The notes under the pieces: model-generated | Seen by the model: only the letters and a program-made list of their open reading frames with translations | Told to the model about the DNA's origin: nothing | Databases searched by the model: none | Part shown: one piece after another, positions 26,601 through 34,559 of the stretch | Layout of the letters: the number at the start of each line of letters is the position of its first letter | Numbering within the stretch: the first letter of the stretch is position 1 | Translations under genes and position numbers: made by a program | From: Streptomyces sp. NBC_00457 | GTDB lineage: Bacteria; Actinomycetota; Actinomycetes; Streptomycetales; Streptomycetaceae | Length of the DNA stretch: 64,000 nt | Reading direction: 5' to 3' | Assembly: GCF_036014015.1 (NCBI RefSeq) | Contig: NZ_CP107905.1 | Span: 8,866,001 to 8,930,000 of the forward strand

Positions 26601-28702
26601 GTACCGGCTGCCCGGCCGGACGGCTGGTCGAGCTGGCGGAGGCGGCCCGGGAGACACGCGCGTTCGCCGAGGAGGCCGAGGCCGAGCTGGCCGAGGCGCG
26701 CACCGTCCGGGCGGAGGCCGACGAAGCCGCCGCCGAGGCCGCACAGGTACGGGACGAGCGGCAGGAGGCCGCCCAACGAGCCCGCCGCTCCGCCGACGCC
26801 CTGGCCGGGCTCGCCTTCCGGCTGCGTGAACGGTCCGGCTGGCAGGTGAAACTGCGCGAACTCGCCGACGAAGCGACCGAGTCGGAGGCCCGTGCCCAGG
26901 CCTGTCTGGAGCGCGCCCGGGCCGCCGACGAGGACCGGCGTGCCGCCCAGCGCGCCGCCGACGACGCCCGCCGCACCGCCCGTGCGCTGCGCGCCGAGCG
27001 CGCCGAGATCGCGGGCGCCCCCGACGACGTACCGGAAGCCGACCCGGATGCTCCGACGTCGTCCCTTCCCGCCCTCCGCGAGGCCTATCGCGCCGCATCG
27101 CAGCTGTACGAGAAGGTCGGCGTCGACGCCGATCTGCGGGCCGAGCAGGCCCGCGCGGAGAGCGACGAGAGTGCGGCGCGGGCCGAACTCGACCGGCTCA
27201 GCAACAAGGTCCGCACGCGCGCGGAGCAGCTGCTTCAGTCCCCGGACGGGTCCGACGGGCCCTCCCGGCAGGCCGCCGTAGCCCGGGCCGAGGAGCTGGT
27301 GCAGCTTCTGGAGACCCGGATGTCCAGCGCGAGCGAACAGCTGGGGCGGCTGCGCGGCGAGGCCGAGCGGCACGCGCCCGACGACGGCGAGGCACACACC
27401 GAGCTGCCCGAGGAGCTGGTGCCCCGCGACGCCGAGCACGCGCAGGCCCTGCTGCGGACCGCCACCGCCGAACTCGCCTCCCGCACCGAGGCGTTGAGCC
27501 AGGCCCGGGAGGCGCACGCCGAACTCCTCGACGCCCACCGGGCCGCCGAGGACGCGGCCGGCGGCTTCGACGAGATCGCCGCGATGCTGCGTGACCTGCT
27601 GCGCGAGCACACCTCGGACGAGGAGCAGGACGAGCAGGAGCCGTATCCCGGCAGCCTGGACGAGGCGCGCCAGTCCGGCGCCGAGGCACGGCGCTCCCTG
27701 CGGGGCTGCGCCGCCGACCTGTCCGCCGCCGAGTCCGCCGTACGAGAGGCGAGCGATGTGCTCGTCCGGCATGCCAACTCCACGCGGTACGAGCACGTAC
27801 GGACGCCTGCGCGGCAGCAGATCCGGGAACTGCCCGCCGCCGCGCTGCCCGAGCACGCGCAGAAGTGGGCGGACGCGTTCGCGCCCCGACTGCGGGTGCT
27901 GACCGATGAGTTGGCGCAGCTGGAGCGGAACCGGGACTCGATCGTGGACCGGCTCCGCGGGCTCGTCGAGTCGGCGCTGGCGACTCTGCGGTCCGCCCAG
28001 CGGCTGTCGCGGTTGCCCGAAGGGCTGGGGGAGTGGTCCGGGCAGGAGTTCCTGCGCATCCGCTTCGAAGAGCCCGACCAGGCCACGCTCACCGAGCGGC
28101 TCGGCGAGGTCATCGACGAGGCGACGCGGGCCGCGGTGAAGAAGAACTCCGATCTGCGGCGGGACGGGATGTCCTTGCTGCTGCGGGGAGTCGCGGCGGC
28201 GCTGCAGCCGAAGGGTGTGGCCGTCGAGATCCTCAAGCCGGACGCGGTGCTGCGTGCGGAGCGGGTGCCGGTGGGGCAGATGGGCGATGTGTTCTCGGGT
28301 GGTCAGCTGCTCACCGCGGCCATCGCCTTGTACTGCACGATGGCCGCGCTCAGAAGCAACGACCGGGGGCGCGACAAGCACCGGCACGCGGGCACGCTGT
28401 TCCTCGACAACCCCATCGGGCGGGCCAACGCGACATATCTGCTGGAGCTTCAGCGAGCCGTGTCGGATGCGCTCGGTGTCCAACTCCTCTACACGACGGG
28501 CCTGTTCGACACGACCGCACTGGCCGAGTTCCCGCTGGTCATCCGGCTGCGCAATGACGCGGATCTACGGGCCGGGCTCAAGTACATCAGCGTGGAGGAG
28601 CACCTCCGGCCGGGACTGCCGCAGGCTCCCGCCGGGGAAGGCGGACACAGCGAGATCACGGCGACGCGGATGTTCAAACGTCCGGCGCCCAGCGCAACCT
28701 AG
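23663..28702 (+). CDS. JetC/MksB-like SMC ATPase
   Basis: 1679 aa. N-terminal head with Walker A ENGGGKS (E64-S70); long Ala/Glu/Arg-rich coiled coils about residues 290-620 and 940-1460; a globular hinge-like part about 815-930 (ILGALGDGGLLPPGPDV..ELVDGVIITDPATHARARE); C-terminal head with ABC signature FSGGQ (1544-1548) and Walker B LFLDNP (D1582, N1583). Heads at both ends with a folded-back coil define SMC/MukB proteins. The usual Glu after the Walker B Asp is Asn here. A glycine-rich tandem-repeat insert occupies about 612-770. Preceded by JetA- and JetB-like genes; no JetD-like nuclease gene follows. Confidence 0.85.
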   Translation: MYELSRVRLYSIGPAGARYADTVLDLRGVGEPVPDPAPTQAEFFEEEPVGPPRRPAPAGVLFLENGGGKSVLLKLIFSVMLPGHRNTLGGASSGVLRKFLLADDCGHVALEWQHVLTGECVVVGKVSEWRGRQVSNDPRKFAEAWYSFRPGPGLSLDNLPVAESTAVRPSVEGASGAQGRRRTMKGFRDALTEAGKAYPHLEVHWEEIHDRWIEHLGDLGLDPELFRYQREMNSDEGEAAGLFAVKKDSDFTDLLLRAVTDTRDTDGLADLVGGFGNKLGRRAELIAERDFTAGSVDLLGRIVEAAEARARARDIHAGAERRTRTLARRLSARGAQERVRAADLAQRVTGAAQAVTHAEGARERSALIAAELAYRHASLALAGAEKSAAAQKRELADARTLHSAWQAAEAVLRHRAAADRVARVAAAIQEAERDAAPALASRAKAAVDLVRALHAAADGAEALANEGEERSAALQEVSESAHRDSTSAATEAQRARSEAGHLRQRLSEVEQETAEAVRAGWLDDSAPDADPARAALAASDAEKTAVAAWDTAREASHRATEHAREAASAESRAELTAARAADAATAAERSYEAERRLAEGLAAEERLAELLSLTGASGAVGTVPGPRTGADGAAGRERSDAAGRGGSARAGSGVSGGGDGGEAGDGRDSWAASGTAGRGRGGGADGGGSARAGSGVSGGRVGGEAGDGGASWDAGGVAGRGRGGGADGGGDARAGSDPSVEGGDGASAGGTRPANGDDVEPRSRVGLTTPRPLTQGLLSPEELDRCADDLRQLLDVAVSSAERQLFELRTAAADDARILGALGDGGLLPPGPDVLATVEFLGEHGIPALPGWRYLAQAVDPADHARVLAARPELVDGVIITDPATHARAREALSEAALLPRSAVAVGTAAALLAPTPAPDASGGDVFLVPPNPAMHDEQAADEERQALRARATERDEEIRTLAARLGKDRELTARLASWRTGCPAGRLVELAEAARETRAFAEEAEAELAEARTVRAEADEAAAEAAQVRDERQEAAQRARRSADALAGLAFRLRERSGWQVKLRELADEATESEARAQACLERARAADEDRRAAQRAADDARRTARALRAERAEIAGAPDDVPEADPDAPTSSLPALREAYRAASQLYEKVGVDADLRAEQARAESDESAARAELDRLSNKVRTRAEQLLQSPDGSDGPSRQAAVARAEELVQLLETRMSSASEQLGRLRGEAERHAPDDGEAHTELPEELVPRDAEHAQALLRTATAELASRTEALSQAREAHAELLDAHRAAEDAAGGFDEIAAMLRDLLREHTSDEEQDEQEPYPGSLDEARQSGAEARRSLRGCAADLSAAESAVREASDVLVRHANSTRYEHVRTPARQQIRELPAAALPEHAQKWADAFAPRLRVLTDELAQLERNRDSIVDRLRGLVESALATLRSAQRLSRLPEGLGEWSGQEFLRIRFEEPDQATLTERLGEVIDEATRAAVKKNSDLRRDGMSLLLRGVAAALQPKGVAVEILKPDAVLRAERVPVGQMGDVFSGGQLLTAAIALYCTMAALRSNDRGRDKHRHAGTLFLDNPIGRANATYLLELQRAVSDALGVQLLYTTGLFDTTALAEFPLVIRLRNDADLRAGLKYISVEEHLRPGLPQAPAGEGGHSEITATRMFKRPAPSAT
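25604..25855 (+). repeat. Two 126-bp tandem repeats inside the SMC gene
   Basis: Units 25604-25729 and 25730-25855 encode two 42-residue Gly/Ala/Ser/Arg-rich repeats (each starting ARAGSGVSGG), with a third broken copy from 25856 (ARAGSDPS). They sit in a disordered insert ahead of the hinge-like domain. In the first unit only 29 of 42 codons end in G or C, well below the rest of the gene, and no frame there shows normal codon bias, so the stretch probably grew by slippage or recombination. Confidence 0.85.
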
Positions 28703-28767
28703 GGGCGCGGGGCTGTGTCAATATGCGGCTCCGCCGCGTGGGCGCGACCAGCCACGACCGGCCCGCA
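28701..28767 (-). repeat. Streptomyces intergenic repeat, copy 3 (inverted)
   Basis: Immediately after the SMC stop: AGGGGCGCGGGGCTG, then a small GCGGC-TCC-GCCGC hairpin, then GGGCGCGACCAGCCACGACC. It is the reverse of copies 1 and 2 with the common hairpin insert, and probably terminates both the SMC operon and the convergent betA operon. Confidence 0.75.
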
Positions 28768-28796
28768 GTCGCCCCGCAGCCTGTGCCACGGAATCC

Positions 28797-30341
28797 CTAG
28801 GCGTCGGCTTTCAAGAGATCCGCGCACTTTTCGCCGATCATCATCGTCGTGATGCACGGATTCACCGTCACCAGATCCGGCATCACCGACCCGTCCGCCA
28901 CCCGCAGCCCCTCGACCCCCTTCACCCGCAACCGCGCGTCCAGCGGAGCGGAATCGTCCGGGCCCATCTTCACCGTGCAGGACGGGTGGTAGACGGTGTT
29001 GTGGGTCTTGCGGATGTAGTCCAGCAACTCGTCATCCGTCCGGACGTCCGGGCCGGGGGCGAGTTCCGCGCCCGCCCAGCCGCTGAGCGCAGGTTGCGAC
29101 GCGATCGTCCGGGCCAGGCGCAGGCCGTACGTCATCACGCGCACATCGTGCTCATGGGTGAAGTACCGCGGATCCACCTTCGGCTTGTCCCGGTAGTCAC
29201 GGGTCCGCAGCCGCACCGTGCCCCGTGACTTCGCGCGGGTCACGTTCGGGGTGAGGCAGAAGGCGTTCTCCGACGTGGGGTAGCCCCAGCGTGCGGTGTT
29301 CATGTCGAAGGGGACGGACCCGTAGTGGAACATCAGGTCCGGCCGGTCCAGGCCCGGTTCGGTGTCGTAGAAGATGCCCGCCTCCCACCACTGGCTGGAC
29401 GTGGTGGTCATGGGCTGCTTGGCGTCCCACATGATGACGCCCTCGGGGTGGTCCTGGAGGTTCTCGCCGACGCCCGCCGAGTCGACCACCACCTCGACGC
29501 CGACCTCGCGCAGATGCGCGGCCGGTCCGATGCCCGACAGCATCAGCAGCTTCGGTGAGTCGATGGCGCCGCACGAGACGATGACCTCGCGCCGGGCCCG
29601 TACCGTCCGGGTGTGGATCAGGTCCGGGTCGAGGTACTCGGTGCCGACGCAGCGCCGGCCCTCCAGCACCAGTTTCTTGGCCCGCACCCCCGTCCGTACC
29701 TCCAGGTTGGGCCGCTTGCCCAGGACCGGGTGGAGGTAGGCGACCGACGACGACTGACGGATGTTGTTCTCGTCGGAGTTGATCTGGAACCAGTTGGCGC
29801 CCCGGATCACCGTCTTGCCGGTGTTGAAACCCGTGGGGGGAATCCCTGCCTGCGCACATGCCTCCAACAGGGCCGTGCCGCACGGGTCCTCACTCTTCAC
29901 TGAGCGGAGTTTCACCGGGCCCGTGCGGCCGTGGTGCTCCCCGGGTGCGTCGTTGTTCTCCAACCGTCGGTAGAGCGGGAAGAGGTCCGCGGCGCTCCAG
30001 CCCGTACAGCCTGCGGCGGCCCAGTCGTCGAGGTCCTCGGCCGGGGCCCAGAAGGCGATACAGGAATTGTGCGAGGAGCAGCCGCCGAGCACCTTCGCTC
30101 TGGCGTGCCGCATGAAGCTGTTGCCGCTGGTCTGGGGTTCGACCGGGTAGTCCCAGTCGTAGCCGGATTCCAGCAGGCCCATCCAGCGTTCCAGCTTCAG
30201 GACGTCGTCGTCGCCGACGTCGCTGGGCCCCGCCTCCAGGACGCACACGGTGACGGACGGGTCCTCCGACAGCCGGGCCGCCACCACGTTGCCCGCGGTG
30301 CCGCCGCCGACCACGACGTAGTCGAACTCATCGATGCTCAT
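28797..30341 (-). CDS. betA: Choline dehydrogenase (GMC oxidoreductase)
   Basis: 514 aa flavoprotein of the GMC family, oxidising choline to betaine aldehyde. FAD-binding VVVGGGTAGNVVAARLSED at residues ~8-26, GMC signature 1 KVLGGCSSHNSCIAFW about 85, signature 2 GAIDSPKLLMLSGIGP about 260, and the catalytic His region YHPSCTVKMG plus NPCITTMMIGEKCAD at the C-terminus. ATG 30341 has a perfect AAGGAGGT upstream. Third gene of an operon with an aldehyde dehydrogenase and an APC permease, which supports the choline assignment; other alcohols are possible. Confidence 0.85.
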   Translation of the reverse strand: MSIDEFDYVVVGGGTAGNVVAARLSEDPSVTVCVLEAGPSDVGDDDVLKLERWMGLLESGYDWDYPVEPQTSGNSFMRHARAKVLGGCSSHNSCIAFWAPAEDLDDWAAAGCTGWSAADLFPLYRRLENNDAPGEHHGRTGPVKLRSVKSEDPCGTALLEACAQAGIPPTGFNTGKTVIRGANWFQINSDENNIRQSSSVAYLHPVLGKRPNLEVRTGVRAKKLVLEGRRCVGTEYLDPDLIHTRTVRARREVIVSCGAIDSPKLLMLSGIGPAAHLREVGVEVVVDSAGVGENLQDHPEGVIMWDAKQPMTTTSSQWWEAGIFYDTEPGLDRPDLMFHYGSVPFDMNTARWGYPTSENAFCLTPNVTRAKSRGTVRLRTRDYRDKPKVDPRYFTHEHDVRVMTYGLRLARTIASQPALSGWAGAELAPGPDVRTDDELLDYIRKTHNTVYHPSCTVKMGPDDSAPLDARLRVKGVEGLRVADGSVMPDLVTVNPCITTMMIGEKCADLLKADA

Positions 30342-30404
30342 GGGGAGTTGACCTCCTTGGTACGGAGACATCCTTGGTGCGCTCGGGGCGCCCGGTGCGG
30401 AATG

Positions 30405-31964
30405 TCAGTCGGCCGCCGGGGCGGCGAGGGGTCCGGTCGCCGGTGCGGAGTCCAGCCGGTGTTCGGCAAGCACTCCGGTCTTGCGCCGCTGGATGAACCA
30501 GTAGTAGGCGAAGCCGCCGCCCATGATCACGCCGACGAAGAGCACGGCGCCCCACTGGAGGTACCAGTGGAAGGGGGCGGTGGCGTTGTAGACGGAGGCC
30601 CGCGGCCAGATCAGGTTGATCGTCATGCCCGCGCCCCACAGCACGGCGAGGATGTTGACCAGCAGCCCCCAGCGGCCCAGCGAGAACTTGCCGTCGCCTG
30701 CGGGCTGCCACTTGCCGCGCAGCCGCGCCACCAGCATCGGAGCGGTGACACCCAGGTAGGCGAGGTAGATCATGATGATCCCGATGCTGGTGACGACCGT
30801 GAAGATCTGCGGCTGGCGGATGTTCACGACCAGGATCGCCAGCGCCAGGATGCCGATGATCACGGCCGGGAGCACCGGTGTCTTGAAGCGCGGGCTGACC
30901 TTCGCCAGCATCGAGGACGCGGGCAGGTTGTTGTCCCGGGCCATCGCGAACGCCAGCCGGATCGCCGCCGTGTGCACGGCCAGCGCGCACACGGTCACCG
31001 CGATCAGCACGCACCACAGCATCGCCTTGCCGGCCGTCGAGCCGAGCACGTCGAGGACGATGTATTGCAGACCGTCGGTCGACAGCTGCTCGCCCTTCAG
31101 GCTGGACACGCTCATCAGCGCCAGCAGCAGGATCAGACCGCCCAGGACGAACGAGGCGACGATCGCCCGGATGATCGCGCGCGGCGCGTTCCGGGACGGG
31201 TCCAGGGACTCCTCGCCGAGCGAGGCGGCCGTGTCGAAGCCGTACATGACGTACGCCGACGCCAGCGACGCCACCAGGAACGCGCCGAGGTAGCCGGCGC
31301 CGTACCCCGCGCCCGTCCCGTTGGTCTCCATGACCACCTGCGGGCCACGGGTGATGTGCACGGCGAACAGGACGATGAGTACGACGGTGGCGACCAGCTC
31401 GATGAAGACGCCCGCCGTGTTGATGTTGGCCATCAGCTTGACGCCGAAGGCGTTCACCAGCGTGGTGAACAGGATCAACACCGCGGCCAGGATGACCGCG
31501 TTGGTCGCCACGTCGTACTTGCCCGTGCCGTCACCGACGATCTGGAACACGTCGGAGATCTGCGGCAGCGTCAGCTGATAGGCGAGCGCCACGGCCGCGA
31601 TGGACACGATCGAGGCGATCAGCATCATCCAGCCGGCCAGCCAGCCCAGATGCGGATTGCCTATCTTCTTCGACCAGTTGTAGACGGAGCCCGCGACGGG
31701 ATAGCGGGCGGCCAGCTCGGCGAAGCAGAGGGCGACCATGAACTGGCCGACGAAGACCATCGGCCACGACCACCAGTAGGCGGGGCCGCCACTGCCGTAT
31801 CCGAAGTAGAACAGCTGGAACGTGCCGGTCAGGATGGAGATGTAGCTGATGCCGGCGGCGAACGTGTGGAAGTTGCCGAGGGTGCGCTTGAGCTCGGGTT
31901 TGTAGCCGAACTCGGCCAGTTCGGCGTCGTCCTGCCGGTCGGCCGGCTGTCGAGTTGGGGTCAT
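30405..31964 (-). CDS. APC-family permease, probably for choline or a related amine
   Basis: 519 aa, 12 or more hydrophobic segments, APC superfamily: GNFHTFAAGISYISILTGTFQLFYFG in the first segments, AELAARYPVAGSVYNWSKKIG (the APC loop after segment 3), and YGFDTAASLGEESLDPSRNAPRAI in mid-protein. ATG 31964 has AGGAG nine bases upstream. It lies between the aldehyde dehydrogenase (93-base gap) and choline dehydrogenase (63-base gap) genes, so it probably imports choline, or an amino acid/amine feeding the same pathway. Confidence 0.85.
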   Translation of the reverse strand: MTPTRQPADRQDDAELAEFGYKPELKRTLGNFHTFAAGISYISILTGTFQLFYFGYGSGGPAYWWSWPMVFVGQFMVALCFAELAARYPVAGSVYNWSKKIGNPHLGWLAGWMMLIASIVSIAAVALAYQLTLPQISDVFQIVGDGTGKYDVATNAVILAAVLILFTTLVNAFGVKLMANINTAGVFIELVATVVLIVLFAVHITRGPQVVMETNGTGAGYGAGYLGAFLVASLASAYVMYGFDTAASLGEESLDPSRNAPRAIIRAIVASFVLGGLILLLALMSVSSLKGEQLSTDGLQYIVLDVLGSTAGKAMLWCVLIAVTVCALAVHTAAIRLAFAMARDNNLPASSMLAKVSPRFKTPVLPAVIIGILALAILVVNIRQPQIFTVVTSIGIIMIYLAYLGVTAPMLVARLRGKWQPAGDGKFSLGRWGLLVNILAVLWGAGMTINLIWPRASVYNATAPFHWYLQWGAVLFVGVIMGGGFAYYWFIQRRKTGVLAEHRLDSAPATGPLAAPAAD

Positions 31965-32057
31965 GAGCGGACTCCTGGTGGGGCAGGGGAACGGGGAGAG
32001 CGGCTCCTGCGGGCGCCTGGATCAAGGACGGTCGATGAGCCTGCTGCTACCCGGACG

Positions 32058-33524
32058 TCAGGCGAACCACCCCTGCGGCGTGGGATTCGTGTTCCGCCAG
32101 ATGTGCTTGGGCTCGCGGTACTCGGCCAGTCCCGCCGGCCCGAGTTCGCGTCCGAAGCCGGACTGCTTGAATCCGCCCCACTCCGCCTGCGGCACATAGG
32201 GGTGGTAGTCGTTGATCCAGACGGTGCCGATCCGCAGTCGCCCGGCGACCCGCGCGGCCCTGGCCTCGTCACTCGTCCAGACGGCACCCGCCAGGCCGTA
32301 GATCGTGTCGTTGGCGAGCCGTACCGCCTCGTCCTCACTGCCGAACCGCTCGACGGTGAGAACCGGTCCGAAGGACTCGTCCTGTACGACGGACATCCCG
32401 CCGGTGCACTCGTCCAGCACGGTGGGCAGGTAGTAGAAGCCGTCGGCGAAGTCCGCTCCGTCGGGGCGCGCACCGCCACAGCGCAGGACCGCACCCTCCT
32501 CCAGACCTTTGGCCACATAGGCCTCGACCTTCGCGCGGTGCGCCTCCGAGATCAGCGGCCCGGTCTGCGCCCGCTCGTCGAACGGTCCCCCGAGCCGGAT
32601 CTCCGACGCCCGCCGTACGACCTCGTCGACGAACCGGTCGTGCAGCGAGTCCTCGACCAGCAGCCGGGCGCCCGCCGAGCAGACCTGCCCGGAGTGCAGG
32701 AACACCGCGGTCAGCGCCATGTCGACGGCCGTGTCGAAGTCGGCGTCCGCGAAGACGATGTTGGGGTTCTTGCCGCCCAGTTCGAGGGCGACCTTCTTCA
32801 CCGTCCCGGCCGCGGCGGCCATCAGCCGGCGGCCGGTCTGGAGTCCGCCGGTGAAGGAGACGAGGTCCACGTCCGGGTGGTCGCCGAGCGGGGCGCCGGC
32901 CTCGGGACCGGCGCCCAGGACCAGGTTGGCGACGCCCGCGGGCACGCCCGCCTCCTCCAGCAGCCGCATCAGGTGTATGGCGGTGTGCGGGGTCAGCTCG
33001 CTGGGCTTGAGGATGAAGGTGTTGCCTGCCGCCAGGGCAGGGGCGACCTTCCAGGCCGTCTGGAGGAGCGGGTAGTTCCAGGGTGTGATCAGCGCGCAGA
33101 CGCCGACCGGCTCGTACACGACCCGGCTGTCCACGCCCTCCGTGCCTGTGTCGACGACCCGCCCCGTCTCGCTCGCTGCCGTCCGGCCGAAGTAGCGGAA
33201 GCAGTTCGCGATGTCGTCGATGTCGTACTCGCTCTCGACCAGCCGCTTGCCGGTGTCGAGCGACTCGGCGCGGGCGAGCGCGTCCTTGTCCCGCAGCAGC
33301 AGGTCGGCGACGCGCAGCAGCAGGTCACCGCGCTGGTCGGGGGCGGTGTGCGGCCAGGGTCCCTCGTCGAAGGCGCGGCGTGCGGCGGCGATCGCCTCGA
33401 CGGTGTCCTTGCCACCGGCCTCGTCCACCACCCCCACCAGCGAGCCGTCCGCCGGACAGCGGATCTCACGCGTGCGCTCGTCGACCGCGCTCCGCCACTC
33501 GCCGTCGATGAACAGATCCGGCAT
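32058..33524 (-). CDS. betB: Betaine-aldehyde dehydrogenase-type aldehyde dehydrogenase
   Basis: 488 aa NAD(P)-dependent aldehyde dehydrogenase. NYPLLQTAWKVAPALAAGNTFILKPSE is the cofactor region, KVALELGGKNPNIVF carries the general base Glu, and SGQVCSAGARLLVEDS the nucleophilic Cys. With betA this gives the two-step oxidation choline to glycine betaine; the substrate is inferred from the operon. ATG 33524 has GGGAGG six bases upstream; the frame stays open to 33758 without family sequence. Its upstream region can fold into several hairpins. Confidence 0.85.
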   Translation of the reverse strand: MPDLFIDGEWRSAVDERTREIRCPADGSLVGVVDEAGGKDTVEAIAAARRAFDEGPWPHTAPDQRGDLLLRVADLLLRDKDALARAESLDTGKRLVESEYDIDDIANCFRYFGRTAASETGRVVDTGTEGVDSRVVYEPVGVCALITPWNYPLLQTAWKVAPALAAGNTFILKPSELTPHTAIHLMRLLEEAGVPAGVANLVLGAGPEAGAPLGDHPDVDLVSFTGGLQTGRRLMAAAAGTVKKVALELGGKNPNIVFADADFDTAVDMALTAVFLHSGQVCSAGARLLVEDSLHDRFVDEVVRRASEIRLGGPFDERAQTGPLISEAHRAKVEAYVAKGLEEGAVLRCGGARPDGADFADGFYYLPTVLDECTGGMSVVQDESFGPVLTVERFGSEDEAVRLANDTIYGLAGAVWTSDEARAARVAGRLRIGTVWINDYHPYVPQAEWGGFKQSGFGRELGPAGLAEYREPKHIWRNTNPTPQGWFA

Positions 33525-33603
33525 GGCCGCCTCCCAGCTGCTGAGGGACCCACTCGTGGAAGATCCCGATGTGGTGCTCGTTCGGAACCAGCACACCACC
33601 CTT

Positions 33604-33712
33604 CCGGTAGGCCCGCGACGCCATCGCGGGCCGGCTTCGCTCGCAGGCTCCAAGAAACCTGCGCGTTCGCGAGGTGGAACAGCTCCACCGACGGCGCCGT
33701 CATCGCCACCGG
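33604..33712 (-). promoter_or_regulatory. Predicted structured 5' leader of the betB operon
   Basis: Three successive perfect hairpins upstream of betB: GGTGGA/TCCACC (33673-33689, five-base loop), CGCAGG/CCTGCG (33642-33663, ten-base loop), and a nine-pair stem GGCCCGCGA/TCGCGGGCC (33610-33632, five-base loop). CCGGT (33604-33608) can pair with ACCGG (33708-33712) to close them into a four-way junction. It could be a cis-regulatory RNA; I do not recognise a known riboswitch class. Confidence 0.4.
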
Positions 33713-34031
33713 CACATCGGCGCACTGCCTGCCGGGCGACGCCCTCGTCGGGATGCACACCCGCGCACCGAACTCACCCGCGGCACAGCTGGCTCGTCGT
33801 CATCGGCGGCGGTTTCATCGGCGCACTGCGCCGCAGGGCCCGCGCGGTGTTGCTCGGGGTCGCCCGTGAGGGCGGCTTCCTGGTGCTGGACGTGCGGGGC
33901 GGCCGTACGACCGCGGCGCTCTTCGTGGACCGGCCACGCCCCGTCGTGCGAGAACCCGGGAACTCGTAGGCGGGGAGGCCCGACCGCAGCCCGGCCCACC
34001 CCGAACCCTCACCGGGCGCCGCCCGCGCAGG
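33713..34031. other. Gap with a broken, coding-like + strand stretch and a duplicated 35-mer
   Basis: No intact gene. On the + strand a frame ending at 33969 (WLVVIGGGFIGALRRRARAV onward) shows G/C at nearly every third position from about 33790, and a different frame does so just before it, as in a frameshifted remnant. Bases 33828-33862 match 34128-34162, in the neighbouring membrane-protein gene, at 33 of 35 positions and exactly 300 bases apart. Confidence 0.3.
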
Positions 34032-34559
34032 TCACGAGTGGGACAGCTGACCCGTGCCGCCCCGGTTCCGTATGCGCTTCTCGGCGCGCTCGGTGGCCCG
34101 CTCCTGTCGCCGGGCCCTGCGCCGCTCGCGCCGTAGGGCCCGCGCGGTGCTGCTCGGGGTCGACACGACGCCGTGGCGCTGGTTCCACACCTGGCGGGTC
34201 ACCCACACGTCCAGGGCGGCCCAGGTGGCGACCACCGTGCTGGCCACGCTGCTGAGGACTATGGGGAACGCCAGCCACGAGCCGGCCAGGGTGCACAGGA
34301 AGGCCACCATCGCCTGGATCAGTGTCACGGCGATGACGAGCACCGCCCGCACCGCCGCCGTACGCACCGGATCCGGCAGCCGACGTCGCTGCGCGGGCTC
34401 CTCCACCCACAACGGCCGGTAGTAGGGCTGGGCGTCTCGCTCGTCCGTCGTCTCCCTGTCGGTTGCCGGAATGTCGCGATCCCGTGCCTCAGGGATCCGC
34501 TCCGCCGTCGCCGTCGCCACGCCGTCACCGGGCGCCTCGCGCCGCTCAACCGTGCCCAT
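34032..34559 (-). CDS. Small membrane protein of unknown function
   Basis: 175 aa. A polar N-terminal half with YYRPLWVEEPAQRRRLPDPVR, two hydrophobic segments at about residues 72-93 and 95-118 (AVLVIAVTLIQAMVAFLCTLAGSW, FPIVLSSVASTVVATWAALDVWV), then a very basic Arg-rich tail. ATG 34559 has GGGGAG nine bases upstream; longer frames to 34826 add low-complexity sequence. Not recognised. It is divergent from the conservon with a 417-base gap, so regulatory linkage is possible. Confidence 0.65.
   Translation of the reverse strand: MGTVERREAPGDGVATATAERIPEARDRDIPATDRETTDERDAQPYYRPLWVEEPAQRRRLPDPVRTAAVRAVLVIAVTLIQAMVAFLCTLAGSWLAFPIVLSSVASTVVATWAALDVWVTRQVWNQRHGVVSTPSSTARALRRERRRARRQERATERAEKRIRNRGGTGQLSHS

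Noticed and set aside
23648..28483. Open frame of 1611 codons on the minus strand opposite the SMC gene
   Set aside because: Antisense shadow; the + strand frame has Walker A, signature and Walker B motifs and coiled-coil content.
29931..33869. Open frame of 1312 codons on the + strand
   Set aside because: It runs antisense through betA, the permease and betB, which have clear motifs; its protein is low-complexity Arg/His/Gly/Asp, a typical high-GC shadow.
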